This document shows, piece by piece, positions 43,486-55,754 of a DNA stretch of 64,000 nt. The stretch covers positions 52,907 to 116,906 of the forward strand of contig JANQUV010000010.1 of assembly GCA_030730585.1 (NCBI GenBank), given 5' to 3'. Every line of letters begins with the position of its first letter. Positions within the stretch are counted from its first letter, which is position 1. The notes under the pieces are model-generated. The model was not told the origin of the DNA. It did no database searches and saw only the letters and a list, made by a program, of their open reading frames with translations. Source of the DNA: Haliea sp. (GTDB lineage: Bacteria; Pseudomonadota; Gammaproteobacteria; Pseudomonadales; Halieaceae). A program made the position numbers and the translations under genes.

Positions 43486-44190
43486 ATGCTGCAAGTAAGC
43501 ATTTATCGTTATAACCCGGAAACTGACCAGCAGCCCTACATGCAGGATTTCCAGTTTGATACCGAGGGCAAAGACCTGATGGTGCTGGACGTGCTGGAGC
43601 AGCTCAAGGCGAGGGATAGCTCGGTCACCTACCGGCGTTCTTGTCGCGAAGGCGTGTGCGGCTCTGATGGGCTGAACATCAATGGCAAGAACGGTTTGGC
43701 GTGCATCACGCCTTTGTCGGATACAGTCAAGAACAACAAGCTGGTGATTCGCCCGCTGCCCGGCCTGCCGGTGATTCGCGACCTGATCGTCGACATGAGC
43801 ATGTTTTACGCTCAGTACGAAAAAATTCAGCCCTATTTGCAGAACAATACGCCGGCTCCCGCTATTGAGCGCCTGCAGTCTCCTGAGGACCGTGCCAAGT
43901 TGGATGGCCTTTATGAGTGCATTCTGTGCGCCTGTTGCTCAACCAGCTGCCCCTCGTTCTGGTGGAACCCCGACCGTTTTATCGGCCCGGCTGGCCTGCT
44001 GCAGGCCTACCGCTTTCTGGCCGATACGCGAGACACGGCGACGGATGAGCGTTTGTCGCGGCTGGATGATCCGTTCAGCGTTTTCCGTTGTCATGGCATC
44101 CAGAATTGTGTCAATGTGTGCCCCAAGGGTTTGAATCCGACCCGCGCCATTGGCCATATTCGTACGATGCTGCTAACCCGGGCAACCTGA
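43486..44190 (+). CDS. sdhB: Succinate dehydrogenase iron-sulfur subunit
   Basis: SCREGVCGSDGLNINGKNGLACITPL, CILCACCSTSCPSFWWNPD, CHGIQNCVNVCPKGLNPTRAIG. Confidence 0.98.
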   Translation: MLQVSIYRYNPETDQQPYMQDFQFDTEGKDLMVLDVLEQLKARDSSVTYRRSCREGVCGSDGLNINGKNGLACITPLSDTVKNNKLVIRPLPGLPVIRDLIVDMSMFYAQYEKIQPYLQNNTPAPAIERLQSPEDRAKLDGLYECILCACCSTSCPSFWWNPDRFIGPAGLLQAYRFLADTRDTATDERLSRLDDPFSVFRCHGIQNCVNVCPKGLNPTRAIGHIRTMLLTRAT

Positions 44191-44251
44191 TTTTAAACAC
44201 GGTGTTATCAGCCGGAACGCCACCGGCCTAATCCAATCCCGGAAGGGCATA

Positions 44252-47110
44252 ATGCAAGAGAGTCCGATGGAGCTTCTGAGAAGGAGCTCCCATATTTCTG
44301 GCGGCAACGCCACCTATGTCGAGGATTTGTACGAATCCTACCTGCGGGACCCGAAAGGGATTCCAGATCAGTGGCGAGACTACTTTGATCAGTTGCCTCG
44401 TGTGGCATCGGCGACCGCGCAAATGCACGATGTGCCGCACTCTACCATCCGTGACCGCTTTGCTCAGATCAGCAAGATGCGCGTGCGCACCGAAGCGACG
44501 GTTGCGCATGATTCGCAAGCCACGGAGTACGAGCGTAAGCAGGTTAAGGTGGTGCAGCTGGTGTCTGCCTACCGGCAGCGCGGCCATCAAAAAGCCAGCC
44601 TGGATCCTTTGCGTCTGCACGTGCGAGAACCGGTCCCGGATCTCGACCTGTCGTTTCACCAGCTGTCTGCCGCTGACCTGGATACCGTGTTCCAGACGGG
44701 CAGCATGTATATTGGTAAAGCCGATGCAACACTCGGCGAAATAGTTGATTCCCTCGAGTCCACTTACTGCCACACGATCGGTGCGGAGTTTATGCATATC
44801 GTGGACACTGAGCAGCGGCACTGGATCATGCAGCGCATGGAGTCTGTGCGCTCCGCGCCCGGCTACTCGGACGAAGTGCGCAAACAGATTCTGCGCCGCC
44901 TGATCAAAGCGGAGGGGCTTGAAAAGTCACTCGGTTCCAAATACCCGGGTACCAAGCGCTTTGGCCTTGAGGGCGGAGAGTCACTGATTCCCATGCTCTC
45001 TGAAATGGTGCAGCGTATCGGGTCCTATGGCGCCAAGGAAATCGTTATCGGCATGGCGCACCGTGGCCGCTTGAATGTGCTGATTAATATTTTTGGCAAA
45101 AAACCCTCGGACCTGTTTGCGGAATTCGAAGGGCGTGTGGTGTATGACAAGTCCGGTGACGTGAAATACCACCAGGGCTTTTCCTCCAATTTGATGACGT
45201 CGGGCGGGGAGGTGCACTTGGCGCTGGCCTTCAACCCCTCGCACCTTGAAATTGTGTCGCCGGTGGTGGAAGGCTCGGTGCGGGCACGCCAGGAACGGCG
45301 CAAGGATGCAGAGGGCGATACGGTGGTGCCTGTGGTCATTCACGGGGACGCGGCTTTTGCCGGGCAGGGCGTGGTTATGGAGACGTTCCAGATGTCTCAG
45401 ACCCGCGCCTACAAAACGGGCGGTACCCTGCATCTGGTGCTCAACAACCAGGTGGGCTTTACCACCAGCGACCGTGAAGATGCACGCTCCACAGAATACT
45501 GCACCGATGTCGCCAAAATGGTGCAAGCGCCAATTTTTCACGTCAACGCAGACGACCCGGAAGCGGTGCACTTTGTGACACAGCTGGCCGTGGATTTCCG
45601 CAACACCTTTAAGCGCGATGTTGTGGTTGACCTGGTATGTTACCGACGCCGTGGCCACAACGAGGCTGACGAGCCTTCCGTCACTCAGCCGCGCATGTAT
45701 GAGCGTATTCGTAAGCAAAAAACGACGCGTGACCTGTATGCCGCCAAACTGGTGGAGCAGGGCGTACTCACTGCTGAAGAAGACGAATACCTGGTTAACG
45801 AATATCGTGAGTCACTCGATCGCGGTGAGCCCTTGGTCAGTGGCCTTGTGTCTGAGTCAGATGCGAGCCTGTTTGTTGACTGGAACCCATACCTGGGCCA
45901 CGAGTGGACGTTGCACTGCGACACGCGGATGGATATTCAGGCGCTGCAGCAGCTGGCGCAGGAAACGAATACGGCACCCGCCAGCTTCCCCCTGCAGCGT
46001 CAGGTGAGCAAAATTCTTGAAGACCGCCGGAAGATGGCTGCAGGTGCCATGCCCTTGAACTGGGGCGCCGCTGAGACCTTGGCCTATGCCAGCCTCCTGC
46101 AGGCGGGGTATCCGGTACGTCTGACGGGGCAGGATGTAGGGCGCGGGACGTTTTCTCACCGCCATGCGGTACTGCACAACCAGAAAGACGCATCGCGGTA
46201 CGTACCACTGCAACATATCAGCAAAGACCAGGCGCAGTTTGGTATTTATGATTCCCTGTTGTCTGAGGAGGCTGTGCTGGCATTTGAGTACGGTTATTCC
46301 ACCACATCACCCACCGGTTTGGTGATTTGGGAGGCCCAGTTTGGCGACTTCGCCAACGGCGCGCAGGTGGTGATTGATCAGTTCATTACCAGTGGCGAGC
46401 ACAAGTGGTCACGGCTCTGCGGCTTGACCATGTTGCTGCCGCACGGCTATGAAGGGCAGGGGCCGGAGCACTCATCTGCACGGTTGGAGCGCTTCCTGCA
46501 AATGTGTGCGGAACACAACATCCAGGTGTGCGTGCCGACCACCCCGGCTCAGGTGTTCCACATGTTGCGCCGCCAGGCTATTCGGCCGGTGCGCAAGCCG
46601 CTGGTGGTGATGTCGCCGAAGAGCCTGCTGCGCCACAAGGAAGCCGTGTCCTCGCTGGAGGACCTTGCTCATGGGCATTTCCATAACGCGCTTGACGACC
46701 CGGAAGCTATCGACAAAAACGCGGTGACGCGCCTTATTCTGTGCAGCGGCAAGGTCTATTACGATTTGGTCGCCGCGCGTCGTGAAAGGGGTTTAACCGA
46801 TGTGGCCTTTATCCGGCTGGAACAGCTCTATCCGTTTCCTGAGGCTGAGCTGTTGCAGGTGCTGGGCAGTTACCCCAACGTCACTGATGCAGCCTGGTGC
46901 CAGGAAGAGCCGCAAAACCAGGGGGCCTGGTATTCAAGTCAGCATCATATGCGGCGCGTAATGTACGCCCACAAACCTGATGTTTATTTGCGTTATGCTG
47001 GCCGAGATCCTTCTGCGGCGCCTGCGGCGGGCTATATGGCCCTGCACCTGGCGCAGCAAGAGGCGTTTATCAATGAAGCGCTGGCCCCAACATGGCTGGC
47101 CCAGAACTAG
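44252..47110 (+). CDS. sucA: 2-oxoglutarate dehydrogenase E1 component
   Basis: [83 protein letters not shown]. Confidence 0.98.
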   Translation: MQESPMELLRRSSHISGGNATYVEDLYESYLRDPKGIPDQWRDYFDQLPRVASATAQMHDVPHSTIRDRFAQISKMRVRTEATVAHDSQATEYERKQVKVVQLVSAYRQRGHQKASLDPLRLHVREPVPDLDLSFHQLSAADLDTVFQTGSMYIGKADATLGEIVDSLESTYCHTIGAEFMHIVDTEQRHWIMQRMESVRSAPGYSDEVRKQILRRLIKAEGLEKSLGSKYPGTKRFGLEGGESLIPMLSEMVQRIGSYGAKEIVIGMAHRGRLNVLINIFGKKPSDLFAEFEGRVVYDKSGDVKYHQGFSSNLMTSGGEVHLALAFNPSHLEIVSPVVEGSVRARQERRKDAEGDTVVPVVIHGDAAFAGQGVVMETFQMSQTRAYKTGGTLHLVLNNQVGFTTSDREDARSTEYCTDVAKMVQAPIFHVNADDPEAVHFVTQLAVDFRNTFKRDVVVDLVCYRRRGHNEADEPSVTQPRMYERIRKQKTTRDLYAAKLVEQGVLTAEEDEYLVNEYRESLDRGEPLVSGLVSESDASLFVDWNPYLGHEWTLHCDTRMDIQALQQLAQETNTAPASFPLQRQVSKILEDRRKMAAGAMPLNWGAAETLAYASLLQAGYPVRLTGQDVGRGTFSHRHAVLHNQKDASRYVPLQHISKDQAQFGIYDSLLSEEAVLAFEYGYSTTSPTGLVIWEAQFGDFANGAQVVIDQFITSGEHKWSRLCGLTMLLPHGYEGQGPEHSSARLERFLQMCAEHNIQVCVPTTPAQVFHMLRRQAIRPVRKPLVVMSPKSLLRHKEAVSSLEDLAHGHFHNALDDPEAIDKNAVTRLILCSGKVYYDLVAARRERGLTDVAFIRLEQLYPFPEAELLQVLGSYPNVTDAAWCQEEPQNQGAWYSSQHHMRRVMYAHKPDVYLRYAGRDPSAAPAAGYMALHLAQQEAFINEALAPTWLAQN

Positions 47111-47130
47111 CACTTTCCAAAGGAACTGAA

Positions 47131-48375
47131 ATGGCTATCGAAATCAAGGCCCCATCTTTCCCCGAGTCTGTTGCCGATGGGGAAATTGCGACATGGCACA
47201 AGCAGGAGGGGGAGTCGGTCTCGCGCGATGAACTGATCGTGGAAATCGAGACAGATAAAGTGGTGATGGAAGTGGTGGCGCCGGAAGACGGCGTCATCAG
47301 TAAAATCCATGTCGCCGAAGGCGAAACCATTCAGAGCGAGCAGTTGCTGGCGTTGCTGGAGCCTGGTGCCGCAGCGGCTAGTAAAGAGCCTGCGGCCGCC
47401 GCAGCGCCCGCATCGGCCAGCGCGCCAGCGAACACAGAGGGCGCTGATGCGCAGGGCCTCATGGGGCCCGCAGCGCGGCAGCTGGTAGAAGAGCACAAAC
47501 TGGATGCCGCCTCTATTGCGGGCACCGGCAAGGGCGGCCGAATTACCAAAGAAGATGTACAGGCACATTTAAAAGACAAGCCGGCTGCAGCTGCCAGCCC
47601 CGCCAACGCCCCCACAGTCACTGCAGCGAAAGCCAAGGACATGCCTCAGGTGCCGGCCGCCCCTACAGGCGAGCGCATCGAAAAGCGCGTACCGATGACG
47701 CGCATGCGCGCACGCATCGCTGAGCGGCTGATGGACGCCACGCACGGCACGGCCATGCTGACCACCTTCAACGAGGTGAACATGGCGCCGGTAATGGCGC
47801 TGCGTGAGAAGTATAAGGAGCAGTTCGAGAAGGTCCATAACGGTACCCGTCTCGGGTTCATGGGCTTTTTTGTTAAGGCCTGCTGTGAAGCTTTGAAGCG
47901 CTTCCCAGAGGTGAACGCGTCCATCGATGGCACCGATGTGGTCTACCACGGCTATCAGGATATTGGCGTCGCGGTTTCTGCCCCGGGCGGCTTGGTTGTG
48001 CCGGTGTTACGCGATGCTGACTTCATGAGCCTTGCGGACGTTGAAGCAGCGATTCGTGATCTCGGCTTGCGTGCGCGCGATAGCAAACTGACTATTGACG
48101 ATATGATCGGCGGTACCTTTACTGTTACCAATGGCGGCGTATTCGGTTCCCTGCTGTCCACCCCTATTCTGAACCCGCCACAGACGGGTATTCTAGGCAT
48201 GCACAAGATTCAGGAGCGGCCCATGGCCGTGAATGGCGAAGTCGTTATATTGCCAATGATGTACCTCGCGCTGTCCTATGATCACCGGCTGATTGACGGC
48301 AAGACCGCAGTGCAATTCTTGGTGGCAGTGAAAGACCTGATCGAAGATCCGGCTCGCATCCTGCTGCAGCTGTAA
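47131..48375 (+). CDS. sucB: Dihydrolipoyllysine-residue succinyltransferase (E2)
   Basis: Lipoyl motif [13 protein letters not shown], peripheral-subunit-binding domain, catalytic [14 protein letters not shown]. Start moved to MAIEIKAP. Confidence 0.98.
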   Translation: MAIEIKAPSFPESVADGEIATWHKQEGESVSRDELIVEIETDKVVMEVVAPEDGVISKIHVAEGETIQSEQLLALLEPGAAAASKEPAAAAAPASASAPANTEGADAQGLMGPAARQLVEEHKLDAASIAGTGKGGRITKEDVQAHLKDKPAAAASPANAPTVTAAKAKDMPQVPAAPTGERIEKRVPMTRMRARIAERLMDATHGTAMLTTFNEVNMAPVMALREKYKEQFEKVHNGTRLGFMGFFVKACCEALKRFPEVNASIDGTDVVYHGYQDIGVAVSAPGGLVVPVLRDADFMSLADVEAAIRDLGLRARDSKLTIDDMIGGTFTVTNGGVFGSLLSTPILNPPQTGILGMHKIQERPMAVNGEVVILPMMYLALSYDHRLIDGKTAVQFLVAVKDLIEDPARILLQL

Positions 48376-49839
<1,464 letters not shown>

Positions 49840-49898
49840 ATTTTGCCCGTCGTGCGCGTATAAAAACGATTCTTGCGCAGACGAGGCACTAGGGGGTG

Positions 49899-49916
49899 TG
49901 GGCCCGTGAGGGCCCA
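49899..49916 (+). other. Hairpin in lpd-sucC intergenic leader (7-bp stem, GTGA tetraloop)
   Basis: TGGGCCC-GTGA-GGGCCCA; GUGA is a GNRA tetraloop; no following T-tract. Confidence 0.65.
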
Positions 49917-49947
49917 TTCCAGGACACTACGCAACACAGGATAGACC

Positions 49948-51117
49948 ATGAACCTTCACGAGTATCAGGGCAAGCAACTGTTTGCCGAGTACGGCTTGCC
50001 CGTATCCAAGGGTTATGCTGTCGATTCGCCGGAAGAGGCGGTTAAGGCAGCGGAAACCATCGGTGGTGACATGTGGGTCGTTAAGGCCCAGGTGCACGCA
50101 GGCGGCCGCGGTAAAGCGGGCGGCGTCAAGCTGGTGAAAACAACCGACGAAGTACGCGACTTTGCTGAAAACTGGCTGGGCAAGAACCTGGTGACCTACC
50201 AGACCGACGAAAATGGTCAGCCGGTCAGCAAAATTCTGGTTGAGACCTGCACCGATATCGCCGAAGAGTTGTATCTCGGTGCGGTAGTGGACCGTGCGAC
50301 ACGTCGCATTGTCTTCATGGCTTCGACCGAAGGTGGCGTCGAAATCGAGAAGGTTGCGGAAGAGACCCCGGAAAAAATCCTCCGCGCCATCATTGATCCT
50401 TTGGTGGGCGCGCAGCCTTACCAGGGCCGTGAACTTGCGTTCAAGCTGGGCCTGCAAGGCGATCAAATCAAGCAGTTTGTTAAGATTTTCATGGGCTTAG
50501 CGCTGTTATTTAAAGAGAAAGATCTTGCGCTAATTGAAGTGAATCCGCTGGTGATTACCGAGGCCGGCAACCTGCACTGCCTGGATGCCAAGCTGGGCGT
50601 TGATGGCAATGCCCTGTACCGCCAGCCCGGCCTGCGCGAAATGCACGACCCCTCTCAGGAAGATGCTCGCGAGGCGCATGCCGCCAAGTGGGAACTGAAC
50701 TACGTGGCTCTGGACGGCAACATCGGCTGCATGGTTAACGGCGCTGGCTTGGCCATGGGCACCATGGACATCGTCAAGCTGCACGGTGGTGCGCCAGCCA
50801 ACTTCCTGGATGTTGGCGGCGGTGCGACCAAGGAGCGTGTGTCTGAAGCATTCAAGATTATTTTGTCGGACGATAAAGTGAAAGCTGTGTTCATCAATAT
50901 CTTTGGTGGCATTGTGCGTTGCGACCTGATCGCCGAAGGCGTGATCGGCGCGGTACAGGAAATCGGTGTGAAGGTTCCGGTGGTTGTGCGTCTTGAGGGC
51001 AACAATGCAGAGCTCGGCCGCCAAGTACTGGCCGACAGCGGCCTCAACATTATTGCCGCAACCAGCCTCACCGATGCTGCCCAACAGGCAGTTAAAGCCG
51101 CTGAAGGAGTCGCCTGA
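49948..51117 (+). CDS. sucC: Succinyl-CoA synthetase (ADP-forming) subunit beta
   Basis: [59 protein letters not shown]. Confidence 0.98.
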   Translation: MNLHEYQGKQLFAEYGLPVSKGYAVDSPEEAVKAAETIGGDMWVVKAQVHAGGRGKAGGVKLVKTTDEVRDFAENWLGKNLVTYQTDENGQPVSKILVETCTDIAEELYLGAVVDRATRRIVFMASTEGGVEIEKVAEETPEKILRAIIDPLVGAQPYQGRELAFKLGLQGDQIKQFVKIFMGLALLFKEKDLALIEVNPLVITEAGNLHCLDAKLGVDGNALYRQPGLREMHDPSQEDAREAHAAKWELNYVALDGNIGCMVNGAGLAMGTMDIVKLHGGAPANFLDVGGGATKERVSEAFKIILSDDKVKAVFINIFGGIVRCDLIAEGVIGAVQEIGVKVPVVVRLEGNNAELGRQVLADSGLNIIAATSLTDAAQQAVKAAEGVA

Positions 51118-51118
51118 A

Positions 51119-51994
51119 ATGAGCATTCTTATTGACAAGAACACCAAGGTGATTTGCCAGGGCTTTACCGGCTCCCAGGGCACCTTTCATTCCGAGCAGG
51201 CTATTGCCTATGGCACCAAGATGGTCGGTGGTGTAACGCCTGGCAAAGGCGGCCAAACGCACCTTGGTCTTCCCGTGTTCAACACTGTGGCCGATGCCGT
51301 GGCAGAAACGGGCGCCCATGCGTCCGTCATTTACGTACCTGCTGCGTTCTGTAAAGACTCGATTCTTGAAGCCGCCAATAGCGGCATCAAGCTGATCGTG
51401 TGCATTACCGAAGGTATTCCAACGCTTGATATGCTCGACTGTAAGGTCAAGTGTGACGAGTTGGGTGTGCGGCTGATCGGGCCTAACTGCCCGGGCGTTA
51501 TTACTCCCGGCGAGTGCAAAATCGGCATCATGCCCGGCCACATCCACTTGCCAGGCAAAGTGGGCATCGTTTCCCGCTCCGGTACGCTCACTTATGAAGC
51601 AGTCAAGCAGACCACTGATGCGGGCTTTGGTCAGTCTACCTGCGTTGGTATTGGTGGTGACCCCATTCCTGGGTCTAACTTTATCGACATCCTGGCGATG
51701 TTCGAGAAAGACCCCGCCACGGAAGCTATTGTGATGATTGGCGAGATTGGTGGCACAGCTGAGGAAGAGGCGGCTGCATTTATCAAAGCCAATGTGACCA
51801 AGCCGGTTGTCTCCTACATTGCAGGTGTTACGGCGCCAAAGGGCAAGCGTATGGGCCACGCAGGCGCCATCATTTCAGGGGGTAAAGGTACGGCGGACGA
51901 AAAGTTTGCGGCACTGGAAGACGCGGGCGTAAAGACTGTCCGTAGCCTGGCAGACATCGGTAAGGCACTGGCTGAAGTCACCGGCTGGAAGTAA
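51119..51994 (+). CDS. sucD: Succinyl-CoA synthetase subunit alpha
   Basis: [72 protein letters not shown]. Confidence 0.98.
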   Translation: MSILIDKNTKVICQGFTGSQGTFHSEQAIAYGTKMVGGVTPGKGGQTHLGLPVFNTVADAVAETGAHASVIYVPAAFCKDSILEAANSGIKLIVCITEGIPTLDMLDCKVKCDELGVRLIGPNCPGVITPGECKIGIMPGHIHLPGKVGIVSRSGTLTYEAVKQTTDAGFGQSTCVGIGGDPIPGSNFIDILAMFEKDPATEAIVMIGEIGGTAEEEAAAFIKANVTKPVVSYIAGVTAPKGKRMGHAGAIISGGKGTADEKFAALEDAGVKTVRSLADIGKALAEVTGWK

Positions 51995-52038
51995 ATCCCT
52001 GGCTGCAGGCCTGCCGTTTTGGCGGCTGTGTTGGAACA

Positions 52039-52066
52039 CAAAAAAGCCCGCTAAGCGGGCTTTTTT
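52039..52066. terminator. Bidirectional rho-independent terminator between sucD and convergent hydrolase gene
   Basis: AAAAAAGCCCGCTAAGCGGGCTTTTTT. Confidence 0.93.
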
Positions 52067-52084
52067 GTGACCGACTGATGCAGG

Positions 52085-53602
52085 TTACGGCACCTGCGAC
52101 TGCCATTGCAGGGGCGCCACGGCACGAATGCGCTCGGCATCTTCAGGCAGCAGGAAGCCGCCTTCGAGTGCACGGTCGAGTGATTCCGCCACCGCAGCTT
52201 CGTAGCCGGCCTGGTCGACATACAGCGATGCCATGCGCGCCGCATCGAACAGCACGGTAGTGCCAAACAGGAAGCACAAGCGGTCGCCGTCCTGACCCTC
52301 ACCCGACAGCACAGCAGCCGGCGCATCAACCCACGGCGTGCGCACGCCACCTTGTACGTTGCCCTGATCATCCTTGATAAATGCTGTGCCGCTATCGTTC
52401 ACCGCAAGCAGCTCTTCGGTGGGCGGTGGTGTGCCTTCGCGCACCCAGGTATCCAGAGAGCGCAGTGCGGCGCCGAACGTCCAGGCCATCGGCCCGGCAT
52501 TCACCGGGCGCGCACAGTTCAGGAAGCCGGGAATGCCGTTGGCTTCTTCTACCAGCATAAAGCGTGGGTCTACCCCGCTGTCCTCGCGGCCGATGATAAA
52601 GGAGTAGTAGTCTCCGTGCGCTGTACCTGCTACCTCCCACAGGCGGAAGAGGTCGGTATCGGGCTGGCGGTCATTGATGGCGCCCAGCAGCAGAACATCG
52701 GTTTCTGTTTGGAAATTGAATACCGGGGCATTCAGGTCGGTGCGAATGCGCACGCTCTCCGGTGTTCCTATCTCTGTTTCCGGTTCTTGCGACAAAGGCG
52801 AGCTGCCGTCACCACGGCTGTGCACCATATAGCCATCAAAGGTGTTGTATAGCGGGTGCACGGCGTTGATGTAGGTCACCAGGCGCCCTGCAGACTGCGA
52901 TTCGCCCAGCGCCAGTATGTAATCTACCTGCAAGCCATCGAGCATGTCGACCTCACCGGGGCTGCGCAGAGCCCGCGCGGCCTGCGAGAACATGTCGTAG
53001 GAGAAGCTGTCACCGGGGTGCTCCAGGCTGCCATAGCGGGCAGGATTTATCGCTTTCAGGTGTAGCGGTGCAACCGGTGTACTCGAGCCCTCAATGCCAA
53101 CGCGCTGTGCCGATACGCCCACCCAGACGTGGCCCTGACGAAGCATTTCAACATGGCCGGAACCGTAGGAGGGCCCCGTGTCAAAACCCGCCGTGACGTT
53201 CAGCCACTCGAGCAATACGGTGCCACTGAACTCGGCATCGTTAATAGGGCGGTAGATCACCACGCGCGTGCGGTAGTTTGCGCTGCCGGTCGGTTCAATT
53301 TCCCAAGCGCCGTCGCTGCCGAGCTCATTCAGGTTGCTGAACCCCGTTGCTTCTCCCGACAGGAAGAACTCTCGCTGCTCGTAGCCCACGTCTGCCAGGT
53401 CAAAGGTTGTTGAGAGCAGGAACAAATCACCTTCTGCGGGCGGGTCGGACACTTCAGGCTGAGCGATAGGAAGGAAGTCAGGCTCTACCGGCGGCGGTGG
53501 CGGCGGGGGTGCGGGCGCCGTATCGTTACTATCGCTGCAGGCGGTTAACAGTAGTGTAGACAATCCCAGGGCAAGGGCCCAGCGGTTGGCAGTCAGGTTC
53601 AT
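52085..53602 (-). CDS. Secreted lipoprotein, alpha/beta-hydrolase-domain family
   Basis: Lipobox LLTAC, Pro-rich linker APAPPPPPPPVEP, GTVLLEWLNVTAGFD, GQSQSAGRL-type nucleophile elbow (ALGESQSAGRLVTYINAVHPL). Confidence 0.82.
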   Translation of the reverse strand: MNLTANRWALALGLSTLLLTACSDSNDTAPAPPPPPPPVEPDFLPIAQPEVSDPPAEGDLFLLSTTFDLADVGYEQREFFLSGEATGFSNLNELGSDGAWEIEPTGSANYRTRVVIYRPINDAEFSGTVLLEWLNVTAGFDTGPSYGSGHVEMLRQGHVWVGVSAQRVGIEGSSTPVAPLHLKAINPARYGSLEHPGDSFSYDMFSQAARALRSPGEVDMLDGLQVDYILALGESQSAGRLVTYINAVHPLYNTFDGYMVHSRGDGSSPLSQEPETEIGTPESVRIRTDLNAPVFNFQTETDVLLLGAINDRQPDTDLFRLWEVAGTAHGDYYSFIIGREDSGVDPRFMLVEEANGIPGFLNCARPVNAGPMAWTFGAALRSLDTWVREGTPPPTEELLAVNDSGTAFIKDDQGNVQGGVRTPWVDAPAAVLSGEGQDGDRLCFLFGTTVLFDAARMASLYVDQAGYEAAVAESLDRALEGGFLLPEDAERIRAVAPLQWQSQVP

Positions 53603-53645
53603 TGCGTACTCCTCATTGTTATCAGGCTAATATGCATTAGCATGA

Positions 53646-53674
53646 CTTGAAATACCAGCTTCCAGCCCCCATCT
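53646..53674 (+). promoter_or_regulatory. Sigma-32 (RpoH) heat-shock promoter for htpG
   Basis: CTTGAAA-N14-CCCCATCT, matching the sigma-32 consensus; 57 bp upstream of htpG ATG. Confidence 0.93.
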
Positions 53675-53730
53675 GTCCAACTTGCCAACGGCATTATTGT
53701 TATCAACCTGCCACTACTCGCGAGGGACCT

Positions 53731-55662
53731 ATGACTGCGGATGTGAAGAAAGAAACCCTTGGCTTCCAGACGGAAGCGCGTCAACTGCTACACCTGATGA
53801 TTCACTCTTTGTACAGCAACAAAGAGATTTTTCTTCGTGAACTGATTTCCAACGCCTCTGATGCCATCGACAAATTGCGCTTTGCCGCACTGTCAGACGA
53901 CTCATTGCTCGAAGGGCAGGGCGAATTTGCTGTGCAGGTGGATGTCGACAAGGAAGCCAACACCATTACCTTGAGTGACAACGGTATCGGTATGACCCGG
54001 GCGGAGGTGATCGAGAACCTGGGTACCATCGCCAAGTCGGGCACGGCGGCCTTTCTGGAAGGGTTAAGCGGTGACCAGAAGAAGGACTCCCAGCTGATTG
54101 GTCAGTTTGGTGTGGGTTTTTACTCGGCTTTCATTGTTGCTGATCGGGTGGAAGTGCATACACGCAAAGCCGGCGCCGATGCGGATACGGGCGTGCTTTG
54201 GGAATCGCACGGTGAGGCTGAGTTCACGATAGAAGGCCGCAGCAAAGACACTCGTGGCACTCGAATTACCTTGTTCCTGAAGCCGGCCTGTAGCGAGTTT
54301 GCCGACGACTGGCGCGTACGCAGCGTGATCAAAAAATACTCCGATCACATTTCCGTACCCGTCATGATGCTGGAGGCGGTAACGCCCGCTGACGGTAGCG
54401 AGGCAGGAGAAGAAGCCGACGCCGAGCCAGCAGCAGCGCCCGAGTACAAGCCAGTCAATGAGGCCACGGCGTTGTGGACACGCTCGCGCAATGATGTCAG
54501 CGACGAGGAGTACACCGAGTTTTATCGCCATGTGTCCCACGACTTTGATCAGCCTTTGAGCTGGAGCCATAACAAGGTGGAGGGCAAACAGGAATACACC
54601 AGCCTGCTGTATATTCCACGCCGGGCACCGTTTGACCTATGGAACCGCGACATGAACCGCGGCCTCAAGTTGTATGTGCAGCGCACGTTCATCATGGACG
54701 ACGCCGAGCAGTTCCTGCCACTGTACCTGCGCTTTGTGAAAGGCGTGGTGGATTCGAATGATTTGCCGCTAAACGTGTCACGTGAAATTTTACAGCAAGA
54801 CGGCGCGGTGGATGCCATGCGTAGTGCTTTGACCAAGCGCGTGCTGGATATGCTGGCCAAGCTGGCGAAGAAAGAAGGCGACGACTACGCATCCTTCTGG
54901 AAAGAGTTTGGCCAGGTGTTGAAAGAAGGCCCGGCAGAAGACTTCGGCAACCGCGAAAAAATTGCCAGTTTGTTGCGTTTCAGCACGACGCATACTGATC
55001 TGCCAGAGCAGGGCCAGTCGCTAGCGGCGTATGTTGAACGCATGCAAGAAGGGCAGGAGAAGATCTATTACGTGGTTGCCGAGAATTTCAACACGGCACG
55101 CAAGAGCCCGCATCTAGAGGTGTTTCGCAAGAAGGGTATTGAGGTGCTGCTGCTGTGCGACCGCGTCGATGATTGGTTGATGAATCAGCTGCAAGAGTTC
55201 GATGGCAAGAAGCTGCAGGACGTTGCACGCGGCGCGTTGGACCTGGATGACGATTCCGAAGAGGCAAAGGCCGAGCAGGAGAAGGTCAAGCAGACCAGCG
55301 AAGCGCTGGTTGAGCGCCTGACCAGTGCACTGGGCGAGGCGGTTTCGGAGGTTCGCGCATCAACAAGGCTGACTGAGTCGCCAGCGTGCCTGGTGGTAGG
55401 CGATTTCGACATGGGTGCGCAGATGAAGCGCATTCTGGAGGCGGCTGGGCAGCCGGTGCCGGAGAGCAAGCCCATTCTGGAGATCAACCCCTCGCACCCC
55501 TTGCTGCAGATGTTGGATGGCGAGCAGGACGAGGCACGTTTCGGTGACTTGGCCTTGGTCATTCTGGACCAGGCGACTCTCGCTGAGGGCGGTCAACTGG
55601 AAGATCCTGCAAGCTTTGTCAGCCGTCTCAACAGCCTGTTGCTGCAACTGAGCAAGAGCTGA
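53731..55662 (+). CDS. htpG: Molecular chaperone HtpG (Hsp90)
   Basis: [71 protein letters not shown]. Start moved to MTADVKK. Confidence 0.98.
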   Translation: MTADVKKETLGFQTEARQLLHLMIHSLYSNKEIFLRELISNASDAIDKLRFAALSDDSLLEGQGEFAVQVDVDKEANTITLSDNGIGMTRAEVIENLGTIAKSGTAAFLEGLSGDQKKDSQLIGQFGVGFYSAFIVADRVEVHTRKAGADADTGVLWESHGEAEFTIEGRSKDTRGTRITLFLKPACSEFADDWRVRSVIKKYSDHISVPVMMLEAVTPADGSEAGEEADAEPAAAPEYKPVNEATALWTRSRNDVSDEEYTEFYRHVSHDFDQPLSWSHNKVEGKQEYTSLLYIPRRAPFDLWNRDMNRGLKLYVQRTFIMDDAEQFLPLYLRFVKGVVDSNDLPLNVSREILQQDGAVDAMRSALTKRVLDMLAKLAKKEGDDYASFWKEFGQVLKEGPAEDFGNREKIASLLRFSTTHTDLPEQGQSLAAYVERMQEGQEKIYYVVAENFNTARKSPHLEVFRKKGIEVLLLCDRVDDWLMNQLQEFDGKKLQDVARGALDLDDDSEEAKAEQEKVKQTSEALVERLTSALGEAVSEVRASTRLTESPACLVVGDFDMGAQMKRILEAAGQPVPESKPILEINPSHPLLQMLDGEQDEARFGDLALVILDQATLAEGGQLEDPASFVSRLNSLLLQLSKS

Positions 55663-55669
55663 ACTCTCT

Positions 55670-55707
55670 CTGTGCCGGGGGCGCTGCTTGCCACGTCCCC
55701 GGCACAG
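55670..55707. repeat. Perfect 11-bp inverted repeat in htpG-gpsA intergenic region
   Basis: CTGTGCCGGGG-N16-CCCCGGCACAG; no T-tract. Confidence 0.85.
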
Positions 55708-55754
55708 TGCCAAGCTGCTGTAAAGCCGGGCCAAGCAGAATCAGGGAGTACGCT

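Noticed and set aside
44981-45718. 245-aa antisense ORF within sucA
   Set aside because: Mirror frame without recognisable motifs.
51092-51859. 255-aa antisense ORF across sucD
   Set aside because: Mirror frame of a strongly conserved gene.
52039-52066. GC hairpin with flanking A/T tracts as a possible novel element
   Set aside because: Standard bidirectional rho-independent terminator between convergent genes.
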